From: Linyphia triangularis
Lineage: Eukaryota > Arthropoda > Arachnida > Araneae > Linyphiidae
Assembly (NCBI GenBank): GCA_963978545.1
Contig: OZ021724.1
Location: 24,479,933-24,543,932 of the forward strand
DNA: 64,000 bases
Reading direction: 5' to 3'
Shown here piece by piece: positions 26,707 to 39,700 of the stretch (position 1 is its first letter; the number at the start of each line of letters is the position of its first letter). The notes under the pieces were generated by a model. That model did not search any database. It was not told the origin of the DNA and saw only the letters and a list, made by a program, of their open reading frames with translations. Made by a program: the position numbers and the translations under genes.

Positions 26707-26945
26707 CAGGGGTTGCAGACGTCCTACAAATCCTATATATTTTTTTAATCAGAAAAAATGTCCTATATTGCCCTATATTTTACAATTGTCCTATCTATCC
26801 TATATTTCTGTGTTGATTCGACCTATATTTTCTTCGAATTCGAAATAACGGTGCCGATCATTGCGATTTTTTATATTTCGAATTCTTTGCCGCGATCTTA
26901 TGTGAAAGAGACCAGACTAAAGCGATGTTTGTAAGTGGCCGCATC
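26707..26945. mobile_element. Truncated copy of the TCCTATA hAT-like element
   Basis: CAGGGGTTGCAGACGTCC at 26707 and the following 240 bases match 12580-12815, including the TCCTATA array and the TTTGCCGCGATC segment. Similarity stops near 26945 and no right end was found. Confidence 0.8.
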
Positions 26946-27033
26946 GATTATGTAGAAAACCATTTGATCTAGACAGAATTTGTAATAAAGTCGGGGTTGC
27001 AATGCAGTGCACCTTTTAAATTCTCCCATTATG

Positions 27034-27533
27034 AATGGACAATTCCCGCATTTTTTAAAAACGAGTGAAATTAGTTTATATTTTTGAAGAATTTTTTTCA
27101 GATTCCAAATATTCAAACAAAAGTTCTTTAAAAAAAAAAAAATTAAGTTATTCAAATATTAAAAAAAAGAAAATGCCTGAAAACCTCGTCCGATCAAAAC
27201 GCTACTTTTGGATGTGAAGTCAAAAACTTCCGTTTTTATGGTTATCGTGAGATTTCTGCCACATAATTGGTGCGAGTCTTTTAGACAATTGCCATATTCC
27301 GTGCCGGTTGGAGCGAGAAACTTGCAAAACTGGTTTCCGCTGCTGCGTTTCAAGTCAAGTTCGGAACAAGTGACGTCACATTAGCTTAGAGTCGTTTTCC
27401 CCGCCTAAATAAACCAGCGAACTTACGTCGCAAATTAAAGAAAAAGAGTAGCGAGTAAAAAATTTTATGTTTATGGCCTTTTCGAAACATTTAGAATTGA
27501 ATAAAAGAATATAAAAACATGCGGAAATTGTCC
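27034..27533. mobile_element. Non-autonomous DNA element with GGACAATTCCCGCAT ends, copy 1
   Basis: ATGGACAATTCCCGCATTTT at the left and its inverse ATGCGGAAATTGTCCAT at the right bound about 500 bases. The second copy is at 48086-48619. The interior has a conserved GCGAGAAACTTGCAAAACTGG core and no ORF. No clear target duplication was seen, so the class is open. It lies just downstream of the ALDH gene. Confidence 0.65.
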
Positions 27534-27711
27534 ATTGTATCGTACATCGATACAAAATTAATGCCTATTGGGCAATTCAGAAAGTGGAGAACTAGTGTTG
27601 TATATAAAGAAGTGTTGTGAAATCAATTGTATATAATTCACAGTACAGATTACAGGAAATGGTAGAACACTGTAACAAAAAAGATTAACAATATTTTTAC
27701 AATTCATTACA

Positions 27712-27717
27712 TTTATT
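27712..27717 (-). terminator. Poly(A) signal of the ALDH gene
   Basis: AATAAA on the - strand lies about 56 bases after the ALDH stop codon (27775-27773). It is the first canonical hexamer, so the 3' UTR is probably only about 80-90 bases long. Confidence 0.6.
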
Positions 27718-27772
27718 GAATGCTTTATCAAATTTATAAAAGTAGGAAAGTTCATTTTGCGTTTTCTTATAC

Positions 27773-30700
27773 TTATGAGTTCTTCTGGGGAATCTTGATA
27801 GTTACCTAAAAGACACATTATTGTAATCATTTTCAAAAAACTATTAAAATCAAAATAAGTTAACTTAAATTTTGATTTTAAGTAAAAAAAAAAATAAAAA
27901 AAATACCGAGTTAATAAGACTTACAGTTTTAATCTCGCAATATCCATGTAGGGCATCAGTTCCACTGTAGAAATAAATAAAAATAAGCATTAGAATAGTT
28001 ATAATAGTCTAAAAAATGTACTAGTATTAAAAATCTATTTTTAAGGACATTGATTTTCTTTCAATGTCTAGCAAGTTTGCTCGATTCAGTAATATATTAT
28101 AGAACATATCTTGAAAATGTGGTTTTAAAAATATTAGTGCGATTTGGATTCTGGGATCATGCAATATTGATGTTATGGAAGATTAGTAGGTTTATAACGC
28201 TCAACGACGTATTTTTATGCACAATGATGGTTAATCATGCCGAGACCTACAGCTTAACGTGGTCTCCGAACCGCAATGAACATCCATGCCTAACCGGGGA
28301 TTCGAACCAAACATCTTTGGCATACGTGGCCAGAGCGTTAACCACACGGCCATCAGACAGGCGATGTTATGAAAGAAATTAGCTTATTTAACCCTAGGGG
28401 ACGCGTAATCAAAAAATCACTTTGGTCTTTCATGTATTCTACAGCGGAAGCATAGAATTTTTTTATTAATTTTTGGCAAAAATGAGTGGTCAAGCAGTAA
28501 GTAGGGAGCCTCTCAGAGGCGCGTTTCGCAGGGTTAAGTATGCCAATTTTTAAACTTCCCCTCGGTTGAATCCTATAGTAAATTTAAAATACAGAAAAAA
28601 AAAATGGAAAGTACTTACAATTCTCTTCCTTGTCCCGACATCTTAAATCCGCCAAATGGAGTTTGAACTGATCCAGCAAAGAAACAGTTTACCCTGGAAT
28701 GATAAAAAAAAAAAAATTTGTAAGTAAAATTTTACAGTATTGCAACTTCAGATGCAATTCATATTTGTGGATATAAGAGAAAAACCTGATTGCGTGAAAT
28801 AAGTTACATTTACAGGACACATTTGGGGATACCTTCGCTAAATTTCAAACGGACTAGACTTGGACGTCACGGATTGCGAATTGTCGGATTGTGTGCTTCC
28901 AACCATCCGATCTTGATGCGTTTACCTCTTTGGAACTCTTATGCCTGATCAGGCTGTTGTAAGAAATATTGAATGCAGAAACAAAACGTGAAAAATCCAC
29001 AACGTGTTATGGGACACTAGTGGAATATGTCCAGGTCCACATATACATATAGCTTGCAAAACATTGGCATATGCCGGTTACCTCGAAAATGTGTCATATG
29101 GTTGAAACAGCTCTATTAATTAAGCTCTTTAATTTTTAAAATTTGGCTTATGGACTTATTGAGCAGAGGATAGCATAAAACTTTTCTAGTCGGTGTAAGT
29201 TAGGAAGACCCAAGTTAATTCACCCCTTGGTGCTGGTGACCTCGTCCATATGAATCTTTTAAGCCCATAGCAAAACTTTAAAATATTCACGCTCATCTTG
29301 GTTGGTTGGTTGTTTTCAGATTATCTGGCGCCGTCAGCAACACGAGGGCTATAAAGCGCCAAAACATTCGTCATTAGACAAGCCAACATACATTTACAAA
29401 CACCCATGTCTAACACGGGACACGAACCCGCAACCTCGTGGTCTAGAAGCTAGCACGCTAACCACTATACCGTTTGGTCGGCCATCTTGGTTGGATATTG
29501 TCATCTAATTACACCTTATAATGGAAGTTTTATAAATTACGATCAAGATTAGACATTTGCATGCTAAGTACACTTACCAAATAGTTCCAGCTCGAACTTG
29601 CTGGGTATACAGGATAGCATTGTTGATGTCCTTAGTGACAATACCGGCTGCCAGTCCGTATTCCGTGTTATTCGATCGCTCAATGGCCTCCTCCAATGTC
29701 TTGAACTTAAAGATCTGCATCACGGGTCCGAAGATTTCCTCCTTGGCGATTCGCATGTCGTCCTTCACGTTGGAAAACACCGTGGGCTGGACAAAGTAGC
29801 CCTTGGTTCCAATGCGTCCTCCGCCGCATTCGAGTTTAGCACCTTCTTTCTTGCCGGCTTCAATGAGGCCTAGGATTTTGTTGAACTGTTCGTCATCAAT
29901 CTGTAAGAAGTATTAAATAAGTACTCTTTGCGGGTTCATAATTAATTTACAGGTCACAAATATTGGTTGATTCAAGTTTAACGGCGCAAGGGCAATACGT
30001 GGGGCACATTGCGCCACCACAAGTATAGTCGTGTATTTTATGATGCTCATTTTGTCCTTTATGTAAATATTCTAACAGTCAAATTCAAAGGCTTTTAAGC
30101 CTCAATGGGTACCCAGCAACGCGAGTCTACTTAGTATAATATGCATGAATAATTTTTTTATAAAATGGAAGCGATATACATAAATAGCTGTACAAAAATA
30201 ATTTTACGTATAGTATTCAGTAGTGAGGTCCCTTTCATCCCAGAGACTTTTTGAGTGACCTTCCATAGTAATTATGTTTACAACAGTACTATCAAAATAG
30301 CCTTTAACAATACAACTGCCAATTTTTATAATTTCAAAAACTATGTTTGAGTTGTTGAACGCCAGAACGGACCATCCCTTAATTGATTTTTATTGTTTCT
30401 GTTTCCTTTTAAACTATTTATGCCAGAACGAACTAAATGTGGTTTATTTAATGGCCATCTAAGTTGATCGTTAGATAAACCACATTTGTTATGTTTTGGC
30501 ATGAATTATTTTGAAAAATCGGGGTAGAAACAGCAAAAATCAAATTGGGTGACGGTCTGTTCTTGCGTTTAACGTCTCATTTGAAGTTAAAAATATATTT
30601 AAATGAAAAGACTTATGAAAATTAATGGCTTTCTGTTTGGCGTCTTCAAGCTCAGCCGCGCAACTCGACCAACTATGGACCCCAGAGCTATTCAAGCTTA

Positions 30701-33700
30701 CAATTTTTAGGAATGTTTAAAACTAAAATTACATTTTTGAGAACCGAAAGAGAGCCAATCAGATTATCATTTGAAATCTCTTATTATTGGTTTACACTGT
30801 TGCATAAAATGAATATTACCTGTGGTCCCTGTGTGGTGTTGACGTCGAATGGGCACCCAACAACTCTTTTCCCTGCCCTCAACGTGCTCTTTTTCACGAA
30901 AGCATCGTAGATGTCCTCGTGTACCAGGGTTCGAGATCCGGCACAGCAACACTCACCTTGGTTGAAGAACAGAGCATTGTGCGCAATCTCGACAGCCTCG
31001 TCCACTGGGTGAAAGAAAAAAAACATAACATTCAGGAGGAGGCATTAACCCTCGACCAGTCTGAAAAGTGTTAAGGCAACTTCTTCTGGAACTACGAAAC
31101 CAATAATTTCGTAACTTAACGTATTGTTGACCTGGTGTGCTACTCTTTTACGATAAACTATCGAGTTGGTCGAAAGATATTTCTCTGACAAAGACTGGGA
31201 TGCATTGTCCTCAATAACTTGAATGATATTAATTTGGTTACATTTTTTTCCTTGTGCAATATCATACGAGCAATGCTACAGTGGCGGACTGTCGCGTATA
31301 CTATGCAACAAGACAGTGGCCGACTGCGAGGAAGTAGATAGGTTGACAAAGGGTGCAGATGCCCAACTTTGAGTTTGCATTGATTTTCGTCAGTGATAAT
31401 CAATTTTACAAATTAGCGTTTCCACTTATAGGCAAACGCCGCCACTACGCTGCAAAGAATGAAGGGGGTGCACCTTTCAGGGAGTCTTTCAAGGGAAAGT
31501 GCCCCGCTTTATCATATAGAATGTTAACAAAATTTAAAAAATTCCTACCAGGTAACCGGATAATCGCCATCGAAACTTCGAATTTTTTTTAGCCTTTAAC
31601 TGCTGTGGTTGGGTGGTTTGAGATTTTTAGCGCAAGAGCAACACATGGTCCATACTGCGCCAAACAAATTGGTGAACATCAGTTCAAAGTTTAAGAAACA
31701 TAGGTATCAGAAAAATTAATATAAAGGTCAAATATGAGATATTTTAGAGGGTGGAAGAGTTCTACAAAAAACGATTCGTGGTCTGTCAGACCGCTTACAG
31801 CAGTTAAAGGTTAAAGTCGAGTAACTTAACTTACTAGTACCACACATTGTTGACACTACACATTCATAGTCTATAGTACTAAATTTTCGGCAAGTGCGAC
31901 TTTTCTTGTCGTAGAAAGTATTGTACAGTATTTTATAAATTTTCAACTTACAGTCAGCATCTGCGCAGATGACCAACGGACTCTTGCCACCCATCTCCAA
32001 AGTTACACGCTTGGTGTTGCTTGCACCGGCCGCTTGCTGGATGAGTTTACCAACCTGTGAAGAATCGAATCAAAAGTTGGGAATAGCAGTGTAAGCTTTG
32101 GGAATTTTTTAATTTTTCAATGAATAGTCTGAATTTGAAAGAAAACATTGTTTGGGTCACTAAGACCAAGTCAAAAACAATAGTTTCGAAATTCCGAAAA
32201 ATTCAGTGAACCACAACGCTGCATTTGACAATTTTTCGAATGAACTCATATCTTTAGCATTTAAAACGGCAATTCTGAAAATTTCACGTAAAAGTTGTCC
32301 TCCAAAGTTTTAGATAAATTATAAGATGAGTGAATGGATGAAAGTTAAACCCATTTGTCTTGATCAAATCAATTAAAAAAAATTCTTGCAGCTTTCAAGC
32401 TTTGTTGGAACCGTTTTTGATATTAGGACGAGGCATACTGGAAATGACGAAAATTAGATACTGTCTTTTTGCTTGGAGTAGCAGAAAACGGGCACGAAAC
32501 ACTACAACAAACGAGTTTAAGAAGGTTCTCTTATCTTTTAAGCATTTCGATAGGAATCTGCCCCCCATTTGTCTGAGCAGCGAGGAAACCTGGATAATAT
32601 ACGGTATTCCTACCTCAGTGGATCCCGTGAAGGAAACCTTGTCAACATCTAGGTGACTCGTGATGGCTCCACCAGCTGTGGGCCCGTATCCGGGCACAAT
32701 GTTGATGACTCCGGGCGGGAATCCAGCCTCCTTAACCAGATTGGCGAAGTAAAGTGCTGTGAGGGGTGTCTGCTCTGCAGGCTTCAAAACCACCACGTTG
32801 CCAGCTGCGATGGCAGGGCCGAACTTGTTGCTGATCAGCAGGACAGGGAAGTTCCACTGCAAAAGACACGAAAAATGTTGGTTGTAGTGGAATTTAAAAT
32901 GGTGCAAGAGTTGTATTTCACAGATACATTGTTACAATATTCATACTTCAAGAGAGAGAAATGGTAGATTGTAAGGGAAACTATCTTCATTTGTCTTTCA
33001 ATTGGGAGAAAACCCAAAAGATCTTGCTAGACAGCTTGTTAATTGAAACGAGATGTCGGTTATATATTTACTAATTTTTTGAATTCAGATATTGCAACGC
33101 ACCAATACGGGGAATTGATCCTAAGACTTCACGTTCCTTTATTTATTCTACTTCCGGGCCACAAATGTGGACATAAAAAGATGCGTCAGAATTTAATTAT
33201 GTTTGTTTTCTTGGAGATTTTCGAGCTCAAGATATACGCAAGAACTATACTGCCCTCGACATCGTTCTACCATAAAGTCCAGTTTGATGTTGGATTGCCT
33301 TTCGTGCATTCCCGAAAACACGGGTAACGCGCAGAGAAAAGTTTGTCGTTTGCTGAAAATGTTTAGGAATATTTAAAGTTATGAAAGGTGTCCAAATTTC
33401 AGAGTATACCATTGTGAGATTAAAGCTCTAATACGGGTCGTATTTTCCCAAGAAAACCATGGAGTTTTCTGTCAGCCATTCATAAACCGATTCTGAACAA
33501 ATCCCATTATTGTACCAACAGGGATACCGCTGACAAATCTAGAATTCTTCCCATCTCCACTCTTGCAATCGAGCATCTTCACTCTTAAAATGTTACAGAC
33601 AGAGTAAACGTAGATTTAAACATTAGAAATTCTCAATACACATAGAACTTGAATGTAAAATTTAATGAATTAAGTGTCGGGAAGTACAGAGTCTTTCAAT

Positions 33701-36700
33701 AAGGACTCCCTAACTTTGAAATTGTGAGACAGAAAGAGACAAATGGCATCTTGAGTTTGGTATGAAATACAGGTATGTAATTCAGTCCAAACGGTCACTT
33801 TCGACGAATGCAGTGGTTTTAAATAGTTACAAATTCATCCAAATGAAAATGCACTTAAGTGTTAAACCATAAGCAGCCATCATCCAATTTACCCCCATAA
33901 ATTAATTTGCGTGTATTTAAAATTCCATATCTGTATCCAGCATACCTCTTGTCCCTTCTCTCATTGTTTCGAAGTTGATGTTCTTTCAAAGATAGGAATT
34001 CCTTTTTGAAAAACTAACTTTCCTACAGAACTGACATTTTACAGAATATTTTTAGTTTACAGAACAATGACTTCCGTTACATTTTGAATATTACTTACAG
34101 GTATGATAAGGCCACATACACCAACAGGCTCTATGCGAGTGTAGGAGAAATTGACCCCGTCTGAAAAGAAGAAAGAGTCTTGCAATTTCTATACAGATTT
34201 CCTAAGTTTCTAGTCATTACCTATACCATTTTTACTGAAAACTAACATAACTTGTTTAAGTTAAGTAACGTTAACCTGGCCATTTCTTGCAATAAAACTC
34301 AAATTTGCTTATATTTTATTATATAACTGAATGCCTAATAAAATTAATACTAGTTTAATAGATTATGTTTCCAAGAAAAGTGAATAGTAATCATTTGCTG
34401 CAAAAATTGAATTGTATTTCAAAATTATCGTTTGTACGTATCCTACCTTTTATACCAAATCGTACCTTTTATACCAAAATAACCATTTGGTATAAAAGGT
34501 ATGGTTACTTAATGTAACTACTCATGTAAGTTACAAGCCGAACTTTCTTCTAGAACAGCCAAGTTTTCCTAAAATTGTGACATAAGCAATCGTTAATTCA
34601 TTTCGAATTTTAAATTCGTCTATTCGAATAATATTTATACTCTTATACATCTACCAGGTCTGCCTTTGACCAATTGATGTTACAGTAAATGCAAATTTTA
34701 GGTCAAACGTGTTCTATTAGGTTTTAAACGGTGACAATTAAAAACTCGGCCAGTAAACTAAAATTTCACTTCAAATACAACAAGGCTTCGATCTTCTGGT
34801 TCTAAGCAACCGCCTGCTAAGTTTTTTTTCTGGAATTAAATGTATCAATACATTGATTGGAGTGGAAGAACACCTACCAGCAGGCAGAGTTTTGCCATGG
34901 ATTTTATCGGCACAGCCAGCAAAATATCTGAATGTCTTAGCAGCAAACATCATTTCTCCCACAGCATCGTTGAAGGGTTTACCATTCTCCAAGACAAGTA
35001 AATTCTGAAATAAAAATTACGTTTTAGATACAAGATTAAAAAGAAAATGTCAAATGAGAAAGAGAAAGCAGATAGGAAATACGATAATTTTGAAATACAA
35101 TTCAATTTTTGCAGCAGTTGATTACTATTCACTTTTCTTGGAAACATAAGCTATTAAACTAGTATTAATTTTATTAGGCATTCAGTTACCTAAAAATATG
35201 AACAAATGTATGCACAAAAAAATTGTCAAGTTCAAATCTCCCACTTTGATTACTCTGCATTTGAATACTGGTATGCGAGTACATGTACACTAATAACGAC
35301 AGTTTGTCTTAATGATTTGAACCAATTGTGGAGATAACAAATTGATAAGATAACAAAATAAAAGATCAACTACAACGAGTTCTAGAAGACTATCCAAAAC
35401 GTGTTGTGATTGCTCCGTATTCTAACTTTTTCCACTAAATCTAGTCGGTGGAAACCAGTTCTTCAGTTCACGGGGTCCACCTGGTTGTACAGGTTAGAGC
35501 TTAGAGCTAAGGCCTTGCATTACAAAAGTGCCAGGTTCGAATCTAATAAACATGGATGTTTTTGTGGTTTGGAATCCACTTTAACATCAACTCTATTAGT
35601 CGTTATAAGATCATAACGATAGATCGCTGAGCGCACAAACCAACCTAAGACCATGGGAATCGAGTCAACAAAAAACCCTTCAGATCCTCCAAAATTGTTT
35701 TTGACGACTCCAATGTACGCAAATTGTTATTCACTCCATGAGCTAGTGGAGCAAAGATTATTGTTATATCAATGAGTTGAGGGAAAAGTCACTCACCGCC
35801 AGATATTCGCTGTCCCGCTCCAAGAGATCCGCTAGCTTCTCGAGCAGTCGCCCTCTGTCCGATGCATCCAGAGTCCTCCATGGAGATCCGTTCTGGAAGG
35901 CTTTCTTGGCGGCCTGGACTGCCTTCTCCACATCGGCCTAAAGAAAGAAAAAAAATACAGATTCAATAAACATTCATAAAGGGAGGCGTCCGCTTCTAGG
36001 GTTGTTTCTAAAAACCTATCTTCAAATTCGCTCTATTTCAACGCTTTTTATCAAAATTGCGAATATTTACAAAATTTTTAAAGAATCAAGCTGTACTGTT
36101 AACTGTACTCAACCTCGTCACGATGAATGGTAAACATGGTTGAAAGGAATATTTTCTGGCGCAAGAGTAACACGAGGGCGCCGGAACATAGTTAGAATAA
36201 GGACTGGACAGTGAGAGAAAATATGGTCTTGTGGACTCTGGCACGCTTACTTGCAAGAGGGCGTGTTGTAATGTGATTTCCTTCCACGGATAGCCGACAG
36301 TTTTTTTTTTTTTTATATCGATGACATACGATCGTGTTTCACCTCCTTTCTTCGATTTTAATTTTTGAAAGCCAGAGATGTGCAGAGCCCACTGATAAAA
36401 CTCCTATAGTCTGGTTTTATAGCTTTTACTACTTAAGTGTAGAATACCGATTTTTCTTGAAATTGCATGTAACGATTCTATACCTCAGAGGCTAAAAAAA
36501 GTTCGTTTTGTATTAAACCATAACATCGCGAGTAAAAAAAAGTCGAAAGCATTTAGTGAAAGTGATAATAGGACGAATATAAAGAGTAAAAAATCCAAAG
36601 GTAATCAGATAGGCTCGTTTGGTTCAGATTTCCTGATTTGGTCGACTTCGACCACTTTCAAACTTTGCTTTTATCTAAACGAATTCACTTTCAACTTGGG

Positions 36701-39700
36701 ATATTGTAATACTCATTGGGTCATTACCCGTTATTATCCAAATACTGGGACGAATTTATAACTTACAAACTAAACCAAATTTCAGAAAATCCTGCGAGTC
36801 TGATATTCAAGCTTACTATCAAAATAATTCTTCACAAATTGGGCATGTAGTAGAGACAACCAATTTTAAGTCAAATGTTGCGCAGTGACTTTAGATAGGC
36901 GCCTGTATGTAAATGAAAGGAGATGTATTTGCACAGCCTGACTTTTAAATATTACAGAATAAGTGGAAAAAGTTACTCAATTTGCAGAAATAAAGTGTAA
37001 TATAGGCTTTAAATTATTCACTTGAATAGAAAATTAATAAATAGCTTTTAATTGCAATTTCATTATGTAATCCAATTAACATTTCTGAAAAATCAAGGTT
37101 TTAATATAAACTTTTGCTTTATTGTACTCCCTTGCGCAATCTCTGTACCCTCTTGCAAGCACCGATGGGACTTTAACACTAAATAACTTGAAATAACTAT
37201 TGTATTAAAAAACTTGTCTTCGGCTGATTCTCTATACATTTTTACTTTCAATTACCCATATGTATACATAGGGTAATGAAAGTATAGTATGCGGTCAAAA
37301 AAAAATTTTTTTTTTTCATTTCTCCACGTTTTGGAACATTCCGATTTCAAAAAAAGTGACCAAGAAAAAATGTCTGTGAATATGTGTGTTAAGTTCAGCA
37401 TAACTCCCGAACAAATTGACCTATGATATTCAAATTTGGTGTGCAAGTTGGTGGTAGCCATGGGACCTACCGTTAAGGTTTTCGTCAAAATCGCGCATGC
37501 GCGTAAGGTAGCTGCAATTGAAAAAATCATGTTTTTCAGTAATTGCTAAAAAACGGCTCTAACGATTTTGTTCAAAATCGCTGTGGTAATGCCTCTTAAG
37601 GTGTTCTAAACATCCTACCACCGAAATTCCCGTAAAAATGCTTTAATGGCGTAAAAAGTTGAAAAACGAATGACTTCAAAACTGAGTTCTTTTTCCATGA
37701 GCATACCTCATCAACGATCTTTTTTTTTTTTTTTTTTTTTTTTTTTATCTCTGCTAACAAGAAAGGATAATATAAGAATTATCGATAAGCATTAGGGCGT
37801 ATCGAAAAAATCGAAATTTTTCAAATCTTTTAGCGGTAGAGCGGAAAATTTGTGGACACCCATCACTAATACGTGTGTGAAATTTAAAAACTCTGGGTTA
37901 ATATCTTCTGTCGCCTCAATAGCTCGAAAGCTCCGAAATTTGGGCTAAAAGTGATTAAAATTCAAAAATTCATAAAAAATTCCAGATTTCGCTGTAAGGT
38001 TAAGGATGGTGCTTACTAGTTACTATTTTTGACAACAATAACTATAATTTTTTTTATAATTATAGGTTAATATCTTCTGTTACCTCAGCAATACCAAATT
38101 TTGGAAAATAAAAGGCTAAATTTCAAAAAAATAAATAAAAAATACACGTTACACTTACATCATTTTAAAGGGATCAGAAATTGTATTGCCTTTCAAATAT
38201 ACAATTGACGATAGCATTACTACTTTTAATTCTTTTTTGTCTCGAATTTCGACATGTGTTTTCTGGATTCTAGAGTAGCTCTTATGAATTTATCCCTGTT
38301 TTCAGGCCTAACTGTTTTCTCGGAGGCTGCCGTGACAAGTTTCACAATTCGCTCGACTGCTTGTGTATGTGAAGGAAATTGTATGAAGTGCCAGCAGGCC
38401 TTCGGCATACCGTCCTCTGTCATTTTCAAAAGATCTTGAGAGCTTATATCTCTGAGAACTGGCGGCGATGTCACAAAACAATTTTTCCAGTCAATGAGAT
38501 CAATGTAGTCTTCAGCTTCAAAATTGATATCAGGAATAACGAATCTGCGCACTCCTCGGCTAATTTCTCTTGTCTTTATTATTCTTCGAGCTGCAATGAT
38601 TCTGATACGACATCTTTCATCAGTTAACATGGCCAAAAGCATGTTTTCTGGAGCAGCAAAATAAGAGTTTCGAGAAATAACTGGATCGATTACGTCACAA
38701 TACTTCTTAGGAAAGTACCGAGATGAGCTTATGAAAGTGTGAGCTCGAGTGTTTTTTATGTTAAAGTTTTGTATGCCGGCCATCAAAATAAAGGCCAGAT
38801 AGATTGGAACGATTTTCATTTAATTTTGATACCATATTGCTTGTTAACTCTTGATTTTCCCCTCCATACTTTGTTTTTGTCTATGACGAGACTGGAATTC
38901 GATTCCGATATTAAACCCAAATCTTTCATAACACTCGATGCAATAACAGCCGTGGCTCTGTTAGAAACACCAAATCTTTGACTGACAATAATTGTGTTGT
39001 CCAATTTTACACGCATCTGAAGACTCCTTGAATCCTGCTGAAGAAACGGTGTGTAGGGCTCGTCTTTGGTATCCACCTCCGCCTCCACCTACATCATATC
39101 TTCATTTTCCAGAGTAAAACTTGAAACAGAAGCAGGAGACGTCTTTTTTTTTACTTTACACAGCATTTTGTTGTACTCGTATTTGACGTTTCTAAAGTCG
39201 TTTTGCTTCGGGTACATCAACACTTCCAATAAACATTTTTCTTTCCGTTCTTTGGTCTTTGAGGAACGTCTGCTCATTTGGCGGAACTTTGATCTCTTTT
39301 GAACAAATACACTCCTTAAGATTAGTGCATTTACAGGAAGATATGCCGAATAGTTTCTTTGCTTCCGTTTTAAAGTTCTCAACATTTTCAAGAGCAGTCT
39401 TGCTTCTTCCCACACGTTTTATATTTTTCATGATTGAACGATATTTTTTATGGTAAGCGTGTCCGTGTATCATATCACAAACACGCTTACGTGAAACAGA
39501 AGGAATGAATGAATCGACGTATAAACTTTCAATTTTCAAAGCAACAGTTTCTGCAATAACAGAGAAGCATGGTTCTTTATTTCCATCAGTTTCATTACCA
39601 ATACGCCATCTCTCATGAACGCAACATCTTATGACGTCTTCATGTGTTGGCAGCATGCTTGTAAAATCCTTCCGAGTTCCAAAAATAGGGCATTGCAGTA

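Noticed and set aside
37252..37530. Similar short peptides ([29 protein letters not shown]) in several R1 copies
   Set aside because: The likeness follows from DNA similarity between repeat copies; stops interrupt most copies and no protein motif is present.
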